From: Kribbella jiaozuonensis
GTDB lineage: Bacteria; Actinomycetota; Actinomycetes; Propionibacteriales; Kribbellaceae
Length of the DNA: 64,000 bases
Assembly (NCBI RefSeq): GCF_005233875.1
Contig: NZ_SZPZ01000007.1
Coordinates: 1 to 64,000 of the forward strand
Direction: 5' to 3'
The position numbers were made by a program, and so were the translations under genes. This document shows positions 52,138 through 60,653 of this stretch, in pieces. Position 1 is the first letter of the stretch, and every line of letters begins with the position of its first letter. A model generated the notes under the pieces. The model had not been told where the DNA came from. It did no database searches and saw only the letters and a list, made by a program, of their open reading frames with translations.

Positions 52138-53088
52138 ATGCTCTCCGTCCCGCTGTCAGTCCTGGACCGTTCTCGGACACGCGTCGGCGAAACGGAGCCG
52201 GAGACGTTGCGGGCGACGGTGAAGTTCGCTCAGCAGGTGGAAGACCTTGGCTACAAGCGTTTCTGGGTGTCGGAGCATCACAGCGTTCCTGGAGTGGTCG
52301 GCTCGGCGCCGACTGTCCTGGCTGCGGCGGTTGCTGCTCGCACATCCCACATCCGGGTCGGGACTGGTGGGGTGATGCTGCCGAACCACAATCCGCTCGT
52401 CGTGGCGGAGCAGTTCGGCGTACTGGAGTCGCTGTACCCGGGCCGGATCGACATGGGCCTCGGGCGGTCGGTCGGCTTCACCAACGGGGTACGGCGGGCG
52501 CTCGGCGTCGAGAAGGACGCTGCGGACGACTTCAGCGGACAGGTCCAGGAGCTGCTCGGCTATCTGGCAGGTACTTCGGACGTCCACGCCCGACCAGGTG
52601 AAGGACTGGAGATCCCGCCGTTCATCCTGGCCGTCGGTTCAGGCGCTTCGATCGCCGCATCGCTAGGGCTACCTGTCGTCCTGGCTGCCCGTCCTGACGC
52701 TGTGGACCTTGTCTCGTCCTACCGGGCATCCTTCCAGCCGTCGGCGTGGGCACCGGAGCCGTACGTCATCCTGGCCGTCACAGCTGCGGTCGGGGACACC
52801 GCAGAGTCGGCCCGTCGGCTGTTGTTGCCCGAGGCATGGGCCAGCGCCTACTCACGTACTCGCGGGGTCTTCCCGCCACTGCAGCCCGACGTACCTGCGA
52901 CCATGACCGCGCGCGAGCAGGAGTTCTTCGAGAACGCCCTGCGTGGCCAGTACTACGGAACCTCCGACGAGGTGCATGCCGCGCTGGAGGACCTCGTGCA
53001 AAGCACAGCCGCGGACGAGGTGCTGATCACGACCAACACCTACGACCGGGACGAGCTCCTCGCCTCGTTGGCGAAGCTCATCGGCTGA
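52138..53088 (+). CDS. LLM-class flavin-dependent oxidoreductase 2 (MsnO8-like)
   Basis: 316-aa luciferase-like monooxygenase of the MsnO8 type: SVPLSVLDRS at the start, KRFWVSEHHSVPGV, IRVGTGGVMLPNHNPLVVAEQFG and YPGRIDMGLGRSVG. Such proteins use FMNH2 supplied by a separate reductase. Likely co-transcribed with marR. It overlaps the 3' end of a convergent GNAT gene by 11 bases. Confidence 0.9.
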   Translation: MLSVPLSVLDRSRTRVGETEPETLRATVKFAQQVEDLGYKRFWVSEHHSVPGVVGSAPTVLAAAVAARTSHIRVGTGGVMLPNHNPLVVAEQFGVLESLYPGRIDMGLGRSVGFTNGVRRALGVEKDAADDFSGQVQELLGYLAGTSDVHARPGEGLEIPPFILAVGSGASIAASLGLPVVLAARPDAVDLVSSYRASFQPSAWAPEPYVILAVTAAVGDTAESARRLLLPEAWASAYSRTRGVFPPLQPDVPATMTAREQEFFENALRGQYYGTSDEVHAALEDLVQSTAADEVLITTNTYDRDELLASLAKLIG

Positions 53089-53668
53089 TCCGGGCCTCGA
53101 GCCGCTTCCGCACATCCGGCCATTCATCGGCCAGGATCGAGAACACCACGGTGTCGCGGAACGATCCGTCAGCCATCAGTTGGTGCCGCCGCAGTACGCC
53201 CTCACGGGTCGCGCCGAGCTTGGCGATCGCCGCCTGCGAGCGGGTGTTCTTGGAGCCGGTCTGGATCTTCACGCGGCCGAATCCGCAGACCTCGAAGGCA
53301 TGCTCGAGCAGCAGCAGCTTGGCCGCCGGGTTGACCGCGGTCCCCCAGACGGCGGGTGCATAGCCGGTGTAGCCGAGGTGGATCCGCTCGTTGACCAGGT
53401 CGACGTCGGCGAGGCTCGACGTACCGACAACGGTGCCGTCGGCAACCATCCGGACGACGTACGCGAACCGCTTGGCCGCGGCCGGGATCCACTTCGCCCG
53501 CATCTCGTCCGCGCTCTTCGGCATCGCACCGGGGCCGCCGGCGAAGCCTCCGGCGTACACCTGCTCGTTGACGATCGCGGCGTACAGCTCGTCGATATCG
53601 CTTTCCTGCATCCGATCCAGGCGCACGACGTCGCCGACCAGGGACCGTCCGTCCGGCGCGATCGTCAT
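53078..53668 (-). CDS. GNAT N-acetyltransferase (RimJ/RimL-like)
   Basis: 196-aa acetyltransferase: VRLDRMQESDIDELY, then LGYTGYAPAVWGTAVNPAAKLLLLEHAFE and VKIQTGSKNTRSQAAIAKLGATREGVLRRHQL, the RimJ/RimL pattern in which an amino group of a protein or small molecule is acetylated. The ATG at 53668 overlaps the cdsA stop (ATGA), so it has been appended to the core operon. Confidence 0.9.
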   Translation of the reverse strand: MTIAPDGRSLVGDVVRLDRMQESDIDELYAAIVNEQVYAGGFAGGPGAMPKSADEMRAKWIPAAAKRFAYVVRMVADGTVVGTSSLADVDLVNERIHLGYTGYAPAVWGTAVNPAAKLLLLEHAFEVCGFGRVKIQTGSKNTRSQAAIAKLGATREGVLRRHQLMADGSFRDTVVFSILADEWPDVRKRLEARISR

Positions 53669-54516
53669 GCTTTCACCAGCAGGTGCAGCAGCAGCCAGAC
53701 GACCGGGGCCGTCGCGAGCAGCGAGTCCAACCGGTCCATCACCCCTCCGTGGCCGGGCAGCAGGTTCGACATGTCCTTGATGCCCAGGTCGCGCTTGATC
53801 ATCGACTCGCCGAGGTCGCCGACCGTCGCGGTCAGTACGGCGACCGCGCCGACGATCGCACCGACCCACCAGTCGCCGTCCAGCAGCAGAACCACCGCGG
53901 CGATACCGGCGCCGATACAGAACAGCGCCGAGCCGGCGAAGCCCTCCCAGGACTTCTTCGGGCTGATCGTCGGCGCCATCGGGTGCTTGCCGAACAGCAC
54001 GCCGGCGACGTATCCGCCGACGTCACTCGCAACCGTGACGGCAAAGAACGTGACGACGCGACCGGCCCCGTCCTCGTCCGGCTGCGCCAGCAGGATCGCG
54101 AAACCGGCCAGCAGCGGCACGTACCCGATCAGGAACACGCCGGCGCTGACGTCGCGGACGAATCCGACCGATCCGCCCGGCATCCGCCAGAAGATCGTGC
54201 CGAGCACAGTGAGCCCGAGCGCGACCAGCAGCGCCATCGGGCCACCGAAGTACGCCGCCGCCAGCATGGCCGTCGTACCGAGGAACAGCGGGATCCGCGG
54301 GATCGCCGCACCGCCGGTCTTGAGCGCCTTCATCATCTCGTCGACGGCGACCAGGACGGTTGCCAGCACGAGTACGACGAACAGGACCTTCTGCCAGTAC
54401 AGCGATCCGAGGATCAGCGCGATCAGTCCCACCCCGACCGCGATCGCAGCGGGCAGATTTCGCCCGGCGCGGCTCGGAGTAGGACTCGGCGCGGGCGTGC
54501 TGTCGACGCCCATCAC
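53665..54516 (-). CDS. cdsA: Phosphatidate cytidylyltransferase
   Basis: 283-aa integral membrane enzyme making CDP-diacylglycerol from CTP and phosphatidic acid, the branch point to phospholipids. About eight transmembrane segments; the C-terminal signature is GDLGESMIKRDLGIKDMSNL then PGHGGVMDRLDS, with the metal-binding acidic residues. GTG at 54516 overlaps the frr stop; ATG at 54513 directly follows it and is an equally good start. Part of rpsB-tsf-pyrH-frr-cdsA. Confidence 0.95.
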   Translation of the reverse strand: MMGVDSTPAPSPTPSRAGRNLPAAIAVGVGLIALILGSLYWQKVLFVVLVLATVLVAVDEMMKALKTGGAAIPRIPLFLGTTAMLAAAYFGGPMALLVALGLTVLGTIFWRMPGGSVGFVRDVSAGVFLIGYVPLLAGFAILLAQPDEDGAGRVVTFFAVTVASDVGGYVAGVLFGKHPMAPTISPKKSWEGFAGSALFCIGAGIAAVVLLLDGDWWVGAIVGAVAVLTATVGDLGESMIKRDLGIKDMSNLLPGHGGVMDRLDSLLATAPVVWLLLHLLVKA

Positions 54517-55070
54517 ACCTCGAGCAGTTCGGCTTCCTTGTGCTTGAGCAGGTCGTCGATCGAGTCGACGTACTTCTTCGTCAACCCGTCGAGCCGCTTC
54601 TCAGCACTCTTGCCCTCGTCCTCGCCCGCATCGCCGTCCTTGACCGACTTGTGCACCTGGTCCATGGCGTGCCGGCGGATGTTGCGGACCGAGACCTTGG
54701 CTTCCTCGCCCTTGGTCTTGGCGACCTTGATGTACTCCTTGCGCCGCTCCTCGGTCAGCTGCGGCATCACCACCCGGATCACCGCGCCGTCGTTACCCGG
54801 GTTCACACCCAGGTCCGAGTCGCGGATCGCCTTCTCGATCGCTGCCATCGCGCCCTTGTCGTACGGCGAGATGAGCACGGTCCGGGGCTCCGGGACCTGG
54901 AAGCCGGCCAGCTGCTGCAGCGGCGTCGGGCTGCCGTAGTAGTCGGCCAGGATGCCCGCGAACATCTGCGGGTGCGCCCGGCCGGTGCGGATCGCGGCGA
55001 AGTCGTCCTTCGCGACCTCCACGGCCTTCGCCATCTTCTGCTCGGCTTCGCGGAGAGCTTGGTCGATCAC
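54513..55070 (-). CDS. frr: Ribosome recycling factor
   Basis: 185-aa tRNA-mimic protein that splits post-termination ribosomes with EF-G. Recognised by AIRTGRAHPQMFAGILADYY, TPLQQLAGFQVPEPRTVLIS, AIRDSDLGVNPGNDGAVIRV and PQLTEERRKEYIKVAKTKGE. Full length and typical; 93 bases downstream of pyrH. Confidence 0.97.
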   Translation of the reverse strand: MIDQALREAEQKMAKAVEVAKDDFAAIRTGRAHPQMFAGILADYYGSPTPLQQLAGFQVPEPRTVLISPYDKGAMAAIEKAIRDSDLGVNPGNDGAVIRVVMPQLTEERRKEYIKVAKTKGEEAKVSVRNIRRHAMDQVHKSVKDGDAGEDEGKSAEKRLDGLTKKYVDSIDDLLKHKEAELLEV

Positions 55071-55163
55071 GACATTCCTCGCTTCCTCTGGGCCGCGACG
55101 ATGCGGCCACTCCTACTGCGCCTTGTGACAACCGATCCTAGTGGTACGCCGCCGTACGCCGGG

Positions 55164-55925
55164 TTATTGCCCCCGGGAGACGACCGTGCCGATCTTCTCG
55201 CCGTGGATCACCCGGGCGATGTTGCCCTCCTCCAGGCCGAAGATCACGATCGGCAGCGCGTTGTCGCGGGCCAGGCTGATCGCGGTGGCGTCGGCGACCC
55301 GGAGGCCGCGGGCCAGGAAGTCGTCGTACGACAGCTGGTCGAACTTGACCGCGTCCGGGTTCTTCTTCGGGTCGGAGTCGTAGACCCCGTCCACGCCCTG
55401 CTTGCCCATCAGCAGCGCCTCGGCGCCGACCTCGAGCGCGCGCTGGGCGGCGACCGTGTCGGTGGAGAAGTACGGCATACCGGAACCGGCGCCGAAGATC
55501 ACGACGCGGCCCTTCTCCAGATGCCGCTCGGCCTTGCGCGGGATGTACGGCTCGGCGACCTGGCCCATCGTGATGGCGGTCTGCACCCGGGTCTCGATCC
55601 CGAGCTTCTCCAGGAAGTCCTGCAGGGCCAGGCAGTTCATCACGGTGCCGAGCATGCCCATGTAGTCGGCCCGGTTCCGCTCCATGCCGCGCTGCTGCAG
55701 CTCGGCGCCGCGGAAGAAGTTGCCGCCGCCGACCACCACGGCGACCTGGACACCGGCCCGGGCCACGTCGGCGATCTGCTTGGCGATCGAGTTCACCACG
55801 TCGGGGTCGACGCCGAGCTTGCCGCCGCCGAACACCTCACCCGACAGCTTGAGCAAGACCCGGTGGTAGGCCGGGGCGAACGGCGAAGAGGCCGGATTCG
55901 TCTCGGTACCCAGGGTTTCCGTCAC
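55164..55925 (-). CDS. pyrH: UMP kinase
   Basis: 253-aa amino-acid-kinase-fold enzyme phosphorylating UMP to UDP. Blocks: RVLLKLSGEVFGGG, AVVVGGGNFFRG, DYMGMLGTVMNCLALQDFLE, FGAGSGMPYFSTDT and GVYDSDPKKNPDA. Full length, with a 14-residue N-terminal extension. Typically feedback-inhibited by UTP and activated by GTP. Confidence 0.97.
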   Translation of the reverse strand: MTETLGTETNPASSPFAPAYHRVLLKLSGEVFGGGKLGVDPDVVNSIAKQIADVARAGVQVAVVVGGGNFFRGAELQQRGMERNRADYMGMLGTVMNCLALQDFLEKLGIETRVQTAITMGQVAEPYIPRKAERHLEKGRVVIFGAGSGMPYFSTDTVAAQRALEVGAEALLMGKQGVDGVYDSDPKKNPDAVKFDQLSYDDFLARGLRVADATAISLARDNALPIVIFGLEEGNIARVIHGEKIGTVVSRGQ

Positions 55926-55974
55926 GATTCCGGCCTCCTCGTTCGTTGCTGTCCTCTTCAGATCCTCGTCGGGA

Positions 55975-56793
55975 TCAGGCGCCGACCTCGAAGCGGGCGA
56001 ACCGCTTCACGGTCACGCCGGCCTCGTCGAGCACGGCCTTGACGGACTTCTTGCTCTCGGTCACCGACGGCTGCTCGAGCAGGACGACGTCCTTGAAGAA
56101 GCCGTTCACCCGGCCCTCGACGATCTTCGGCAGCGCCTGCTCGGGCTTGCCCTCCTCGCGGGCGGTCGCCTCGGCGATCCGCTTCTCGTTCTCGACCGTC
56201 TCGGCCGGGACCTCGTCGCGGGTGGTGTACAGCGGGCGCATCGCGGCGGCCTGCATGGCAGCGCCACGGGCGGCCTCGACGTTGTCACCCTCGAACTCGA
56301 CCAGCACACCGACCTGGGCCGGCAGGTCCGCCGCACGCTTGTGCATGTACGCGGTCACCTGGCCGTCGAACACGGCCACCTTGCCGAGCTCGAGCTTCTC
56401 GCCGATGACGGCGGCCAGCGCCTCGATGTTCTCGGCGACCGACTTGCCGTCGGTCAGCTTCTCGTTCAGCAGGCCCTCGACGTCGCCGACCTTGCTCGCC
56501 GAAGCGTGCGCGACGATGTCGGCCGCGAGCTGCTGGAACTGCTCGTTCTTGGCGACGAAGTCGGTCTCGCAGTTGAGCTGGACCAGCGCGTTCTCCGCCG
56601 CGGCCACCAGGCCGTTGGTGGCGGACCGCTCGGCGCCACGCTTGGCGGCCTTGGCCGCGCCGTGGATGCGCAGCTCCTCGATCGCCTTCTCGAAGTCGCC
56701 GTCGGTGGTCTCGAGCGCCTTCTTCGCGTCCATCATGCCCGCGCCGGTGGCGTCGCGGAGCTTCTTCACGTCAGCGGCGGTGTAGTTCGCCAT
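55975..56793 (-). CDS. tsf: Translation elongation factor Ts
   Basis: 272-aa nucleotide exchange factor for EF-Tu. The ATG at 56793 gives MANYTAADVKKLRDATGAGM, the canonical start with the UBA-like N-domain and the TGAGMMDAKKAL motif; longer in-frame readings into the rpsB spacer are not Tsf. NCETDFVAKNEQF and VAMQAAAMRP-like segments (AAMQAAAMRPLYT) mark the core. Follows rpsB by 111 bases. Confidence 0.97.
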   Translation of the reverse strand: MANYTAADVKKLRDATGAGMMDAKKALETTDGDFEKAIEELRIHGAAKAAKRGAERSATNGLVAAAENALVQLNCETDFVAKNEQFQQLAADIVAHASASKVGDVEGLLNEKLTDGKSVAENIEALAAVIGEKLELGKVAVFDGQVTAYMHKRAADLPAQVGVLVEFEGDNVEAARGAAMQAAAMRPLYTTRDEVPAETVENEKRIAEATAREEGKPEQALPKIVEGRVNGFFKDVVLLEQPSVTESKKSVKAVLDEAGVTVKRFARFEVGA

Positions 56794-56904
56794 TCCTCGT
56801 TCTCTCGTCTTGTCGATGCGGCTGGATGGGCGGGGCAGGCCCGGTTGCGGACCGTGCGACGCAGCGGGGTGCCGCCCGGCGGGACCGGGCGGCATCCACG
56901 GCTG

Positions 56905-57927
56905 TCAGGCCTCGTCGGCCTTCGGGGTCTCCTCGGCCTTCGCCTCGGTCTCCTCGGCCTTGACCTCTGCGGGGGTCTCCTCGGCCTTGACCTCAGTGGC
57001 TGCCTCGGTGGCGGCCTCGGTGGCGGCCTCGGCGGCTTCCGGCGCGGTCTCGATGACGGCGTCGGTCGCGACCGGCTCGGTCAGGACGTCAGCGGCCGGG
57101 GCTGCTGCCTCGGCGGCCGGGGCGGCCTTCTCGTCGGTCTTGGCGGTGCCGTTCTGGCTCTCCAGCAGCTCGCGCTCCCAGGCGGCCAGCGGCTCCTCCT
57201 GGCCCAGCTCCTCGCCGGACGCGGCAGCACCCTGGCCGGAACGACCCATCAGGCCGTCGGCGACGGCGTCGGCGACGACCCGGGTGAGCAGGCCGACCGA
57301 GCGGATCGCGTCGTCGTTCCCCGGAATCGGGTAGTCGACCTCGTCCGGGTCGCAGTTGGTGTCCAGGATGCCGATGATCGGCAGCTTCAGCTTGCGCGCC
57401 TCGTCGACGGCGAGGTGCTCCTTCTTGGTGTCCACGATCCACACGGCGGCCGGAACCCGGGCCATGTCGCGGATACCGCCGAGGGTCTTGAGCAGCTTGT
57501 CGTGCTCGCGACGCTTCTGCAGCAGCTCCTTCTTCGTGACACCGGAGGCGGCGACGTCGTCGAAGTCGATGAGCTCGAGCTCCTTGAGGCGCTGGAGCCG
57601 CTTGTTCACGGTCTGGAAGTTGGTCAGCATGCCGCCCAGCCAGCGCTGGTTCACGTACGGCATCCCGACGCGGGTCGCCTGCTCGGCGATCGCTTCCTGG
57701 GCCTGCTTCTTGGTGCCGACGAACAGGATCGCCCCACCGGAAGCAACCGTGCTGCGGACGAACTCGTACGCGCGGTCGATGTAGGACAGCGACTGCTGCA
57801 GGTCGATGATGTAGATGCCGTTGCGCTCGGTGAGGATGTAGCGCTTCATCTTCGGGTTCCAGCGACGGGTCTGGTGCCCGAAGTGCACGCCGCTCTCGAG
57901 CAGCTGCTTCATGGTCACGACGGCCAT
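56905..57927 (-). CDS. rpsB: 30S ribosomal protein S2 with a long Ala/Glu-rich C-terminal extension
   Basis: 340 aa; the S2 core occupies about residues 1-225 (MAVVTMKQLLESGVHFGHQT, RNGIYIIDLQQSL, ILFVGTKKQAQE, PYVNQRWLGGMLTN, VDYPIPGNDDAIRSV). Beyond residue about 250 comes a low-complexity tail of some 85 residues made of Ala, Glu, Thr, Val and Lys (e.g. KAEETPAEVKAEETEAKAEE), longer than in most bacteria but seen in actinobacteria. The start at 57927 has AGGAGA upstream; upstream in-frame sequence is leader. Confidence 0.96.
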   Translation of the reverse strand: MAVVTMKQLLESGVHFGHQTRRWNPKMKRYILTERNGIYIIDLQQSLSYIDRAYEFVRSTVASGGAILFVGTKKQAQEAIAEQATRVGMPYVNQRWLGGMLTNFQTVNKRLQRLKELELIDFDDVAASGVTKKELLQKRREHDKLLKTLGGIRDMARVPAAVWIVDTKKEHLAVDEARKLKLPIIGILDTNCDPDEVDYPIPGNDDAIRSVGLLTRVVADAVADGLMGRSGQGAAASGEELGQEEPLAAWERELLESQNGTAKTDEKAAPAAEAAAPAADVLTEPVATDAVIETAPEAAEAATEAATEAATEVKAEETPAEVKAEETEAKAEETPKADEA

Positions 57928-58215
57928 GAGGTGGTCTCCTTTGGCGACCCGGCTGATTCGTCCGGGTCTACTCGGTTGTCTCGCGTCGGATCGGATGATC
58001 CGCAGCTCCTGATGCCCGTCGCGCCGCTCCGCCCGGATCACTCCGGGACCGCTGGAACGACAGCACTTGTGCGGGCATGCGTAGTCGCCCCACCTAGATG
58101 GGGCGCCACCGGAAGTGTACGTGACCACCCGCGGGCAACGCGAACCGGCCCTGGTTATCCACAATCCCGCCCGAGCGGGTCCGCGGCCGGTGCCGACAAC
58201 GGCATCTTCCCTGGC
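57928..58215 (-). promoter_or_regulatory. rpsB leader and promoter region
   Basis: The 288 bases between rpsB and the divergent M23 gene must carry both promoters. Inverted repeats seen: CGCCCCA/TGGGGCG (58086-58105, 7-bp stem) and CCCGGATC/CTCCGGG-type repeats near 58035-58053. The first could be a leader hairpin; an S2 autoregulatory site is possible but not recognisable by eye. Confidence 0.4.
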
Positions 58216-58989
58216 ATGAACCTCGCCCTGCTCTCCCTCGCCATCCTGCCCGCCACCGCCTCCGACTGGCCACTCCAGCCCCGCCCGGAGGTGGTGCACG
58301 GCTTCGAACTGCCCGCAAAACCGTGGCTCCCCGGCCACCGCGGCGTCGACCTCGCCGGCCACCCCGGCCAACCCGTCCTCGCCGCAACTCCCGGCACGAT
58401 CACGTACGCCGGACCGCTCGCCGGCCGCGGCATCATCACGATCACCACCGGGCGTCGGCGTACGACGTACGAACCGGTCGTCCCTGCGGTATCGGTCGGA
58501 GCCACCGTCACGACCGGAACCATCATCGGCCGCCTGTCCACCGCCGGCTCGCACTGCCTGCCAAGGACCTGCCTGCACTGGGGCCTACTCCAGGGCAAGC
58601 AGTACCTGAATCCGCTAACCCTCGTGCCCAACCGCCCGGTCCGCCTACTCCCCCTCACAAACCAACTCCCACAACCAGCCCAGCCGATAGGCGCCCTAAC
58701 TCAGCCGGCCCAGCCGGTGGGCGCCCCAGCCCAGCCGGTGGGCGCCCCAGCCCAGCCAGCTCAGCCGGTGGGCGCCCCAGCTCAGCCGCCACCACAGCCA
58801 ATAGCCCAGCCGCCAATCCAGCCACCACCGCCCTCCCCACCACCGGCTCCGGCTCCGGCGGATGCCTCCGCGGCCCGCGCTCACGCCGCGGAAGCGTCCG
58901 CTGCGACCAACCAGCGGACGGCCAAGCTGATCATCGCGGCGACTGCGGCGCTGACCCTCACCGCCGGCCTGCTGATCAGACGCGAGTAG
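58216..58989 (+). CDS. M23-like (LytM) cell-wall protein with proline-rich repeats and C-terminal membrane anchor
   Basis: 257 aa. Signal peptide MNLALLSLAILPATA, then an M23 domain (about residues 15-135): metal ligands in GHRGVDLAG (H, D) and the last His in CLHWGLLQG, where the first His of the usual HxH is cysteine. The next 75 residues are Pro/Gln repeats (PAQPVGAPAQP several times, then PPPPSPPPAP), followed by a transmembrane helix LIIAATAALTLTAGLLI ending RRE. A wall-spanning, membrane-anchored peptidase or pseudo-peptidase is likely. Divergent from rpsB, a position kept by M23 genes in many actinobacteria. Confidence 0.88.
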   Translation: MNLALLSLAILPATASDWPLQPRPEVVHGFELPAKPWLPGHRGVDLAGHPGQPVLAATPGTITYAGPLAGRGIITITTGRRRTTYEPVVPAVSVGATVTTGTIIGRLSTAGSHCLPRTCLHWGLLQGKQYLNPLTLVPNRPVRLLPLTNQLPQPAQPIGALTQPAQPVGAPAQPVGAPAQPAQPVGAPAQPPPQPIAQPPIQPPPPSPPPAPAPADASAARAHAAEASAATNQRTAKLIIAATAALTLTAGLLIRRE

Positions 58990-59017
58990 CTGCCACAGGT
59001 GCGCCCGGTTCAGCCGA

Positions 59018-59497
59018 TCAGCTGCCGGGAACGCGGGCCTGCCAGGCGTCCTCGTCCTTCGAGCGGCGCTCCACGCCCGCCGGGAGCTTGTTCTTGGCGA
59101 GATCGATCAACGTCGTGTTCTCGAGTACGTCGCGCAGGCTGGCGCGCGCCGCGATCCAGACCCGTTGGAGGACCACCGCATGCTCGTTGTACGAAACGCT
59201 CTCCGGCCGGACACCGGAGATGCTCACGATCGGACCGTCCACCGCGCGCATCACGTCGGCGACGGAGATGTCGTTGGGGTCGACGGCCAGCCGCCAGCCA
59301 CCCGACTGCCCACGCTGACTCGACAGCACGCCCGCCCGGCGCAGGTCGGCGAGGATGCCCTGCAGGAAGCCGTGCGGAATGCCCTGCGCCCGGCTGAGCT
59401 CCTCGGCCGACACGACCGAAGGGTCGTCGGCCACCCACCGTTGGGTGATCTCGATCAGAGCTCGCAACGCATAGTCAGACTTCGCCGAAACCCGCAT
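59018..59497 (-). CDS. Rrf2-family transcriptional regulator without cysteines
   Basis: 159 aa from the ATG at 59497 (MRVSAKSDYALRALIEITQR). Rrf2 winged helix with GIPHGFLQGILADLRRAGVL and wing SQRGQSGGWRLAV. Many Rrf2 proteins (IscR, NsrR, RsrR) bind an Fe-S cluster through cysteines; this one has no cysteine at all, so a different signal is expected. Target genes unknown; convergent with the M23 gene. Confidence 0.9.
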   Translation of the reverse strand: MRVSAKSDYALRALIEITQRWVADDPSVVSAEELSRAQGIPHGFLQGILADLRRAGVLSSQRGQSGGWRLAVDPNDISVADVMRAVDGPIVSISGVRPESVSYNEHAVVLQRVWIAARASLRDVLENTTLIDLAKNKLPAGVERRSKDEDAWQARVPGS

Positions 59498-59575
59498 GTC
59501 CCGCAGTCTGCCGCATCCGGCCACCCACGCGCCGCATCCCCCGCAGACAGACCCGTTCTGAGCCGGGTGTCGTGG

Positions 59576-60517
59576 TCAAGCGCGCGGATGCGCCTGCTGG
59601 TAGGCCTTCCGCAGCCGATCGCTGGAGACGTGGGTGTAGACCTGCGTCGTCGCCAACGACGCGTGCCCGAGCAGTTCCTGCACGCTCCGAAGGTCTGCCC
59701 CACCTTCGAGAAGATGCGTGGCCGCCGTATGCCGCAATCCGTGCGGACCCAGATCCGGTGCATCGACGACCGCGATCCGCTCGTGCACCATCCGCCGTAC
59801 CGCTCGCTGATCAATCCTGCCGCCACGCGCGCCGAGGAACGCGGCAGGACCACTTCCTTCGCGCGCCAGCTTCGGCCGCGCCTCGGCCAGCCATCGCTCG
59901 AGCGCCTCCCCAGCCGGTACGCCGTACGGCACCGACCGTTCCTTGCGACCCTTGCCGAACACGCGGACGACGCGGCGCGACCGGTCGATGTCATCGACGT
60001 CGAGCGCGCACAGCTCGCCGACCCGGATCCCGGTTGCGTAAAGCAGTTCCATGATCGCGAGGTCACGCAGCCCGACCGGACTTCCGTCGTCAGCGGCAAC
60101 GGCTGCCGCGTCGAGGACGGCTCGCGTGTCCGCCTGGCCGAGCACGCCCGGCAAGGTCTTGTGCGGCTTGGGGCTGGCGAGCAATGCTCCCGGATCCGTA
60201 CCGATCCGCCCGGTCCGCTGCGCCCACGCCGTGAACACCCTTGCGGCCGTGGCCCGCCGAGCCATGGTGCTGCGGGATTTCCCCAGACTTTGCTGTTTGG
60301 CCAGCCAGGACCGCAGTCCCCGGATGTCCAGCCCGCCCAGATCATCGTGACCAAGCCGAATCAAATGTTCGAGTAAATCCGCGACATCCCCGATGTAGGC
60401 TCTGACCGAGTGAGTGCTGAGGTCTCTTTCCGCCGTCAGATGCCGTTCGTAGTCAGCCAATAACTGAGTGAAACCTTCCGGCCAGGAAGGGTTCCCGCTG
60501 ACATCGTCCGGCGTCAT
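59576..60517 (-). CDS. xerC: Tyrosine recombinase XerC
   Basis: 313-aa site-specific recombinase for chromosome dimer resolution. The N-terminal SAM-like core-binding domain occupies about residues 10-100. The catalytic set is complete: R in ATGIRVGEL, K in GKGRKERSVP, HxxR in HGLRHTAATH, H in LGHASL and nucleophile Y in TTQVYTHV. Start at the ATG at 60517; in-frame upstream sequence is not conserved. Its place beside the rpsB cluster agrees with actinobacterial xerC rather than with a phage integrase. Confidence 0.94.
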   Translation of the reverse strand: MTPDDVSGNPSWPEGFTQLLADYERHLTAERDLSTHSVRAYIGDVADLLEHLIRLGHDDLGGLDIRGLRSWLAKQQSLGKSRSTMARRATAARVFTAWAQRTGRIGTDPGALLASPKPHKTLPGVLGQADTRAVLDAAAVAADDGSPVGLRDLAIMELLYATGIRVGELCALDVDDIDRSRRVVRVFGKGRKERSVPYGVPAGEALERWLAEARPKLAREGSGPAAFLGARGGRIDQRAVRRMVHERIAVVDAPDLGPHGLRHTAATHLLEGGADLRSVQELLGHASLATTQVYTHVSSDRLRKAYQQAHPRA

Positions 60518-60653
60518 GCCACGACGATGCGTGAGGCGACCCGGCATCGCAAGCCACCGCGCGGAGACCGGCGAGAGGAGGTCTGGTCGATAACCCGACG
60601 GTCGACTACTGTTCGGCCCGATTGCCCTAGTAGCAACGGAGGCACCCCTGACC

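Noticed and set aside
59576..60517. Phage integrase marking an integrated element
   Set aside because: Sequence and position next to the rpsB block fit chromosomal XerC; no tRNA, att repeats or phage genes.
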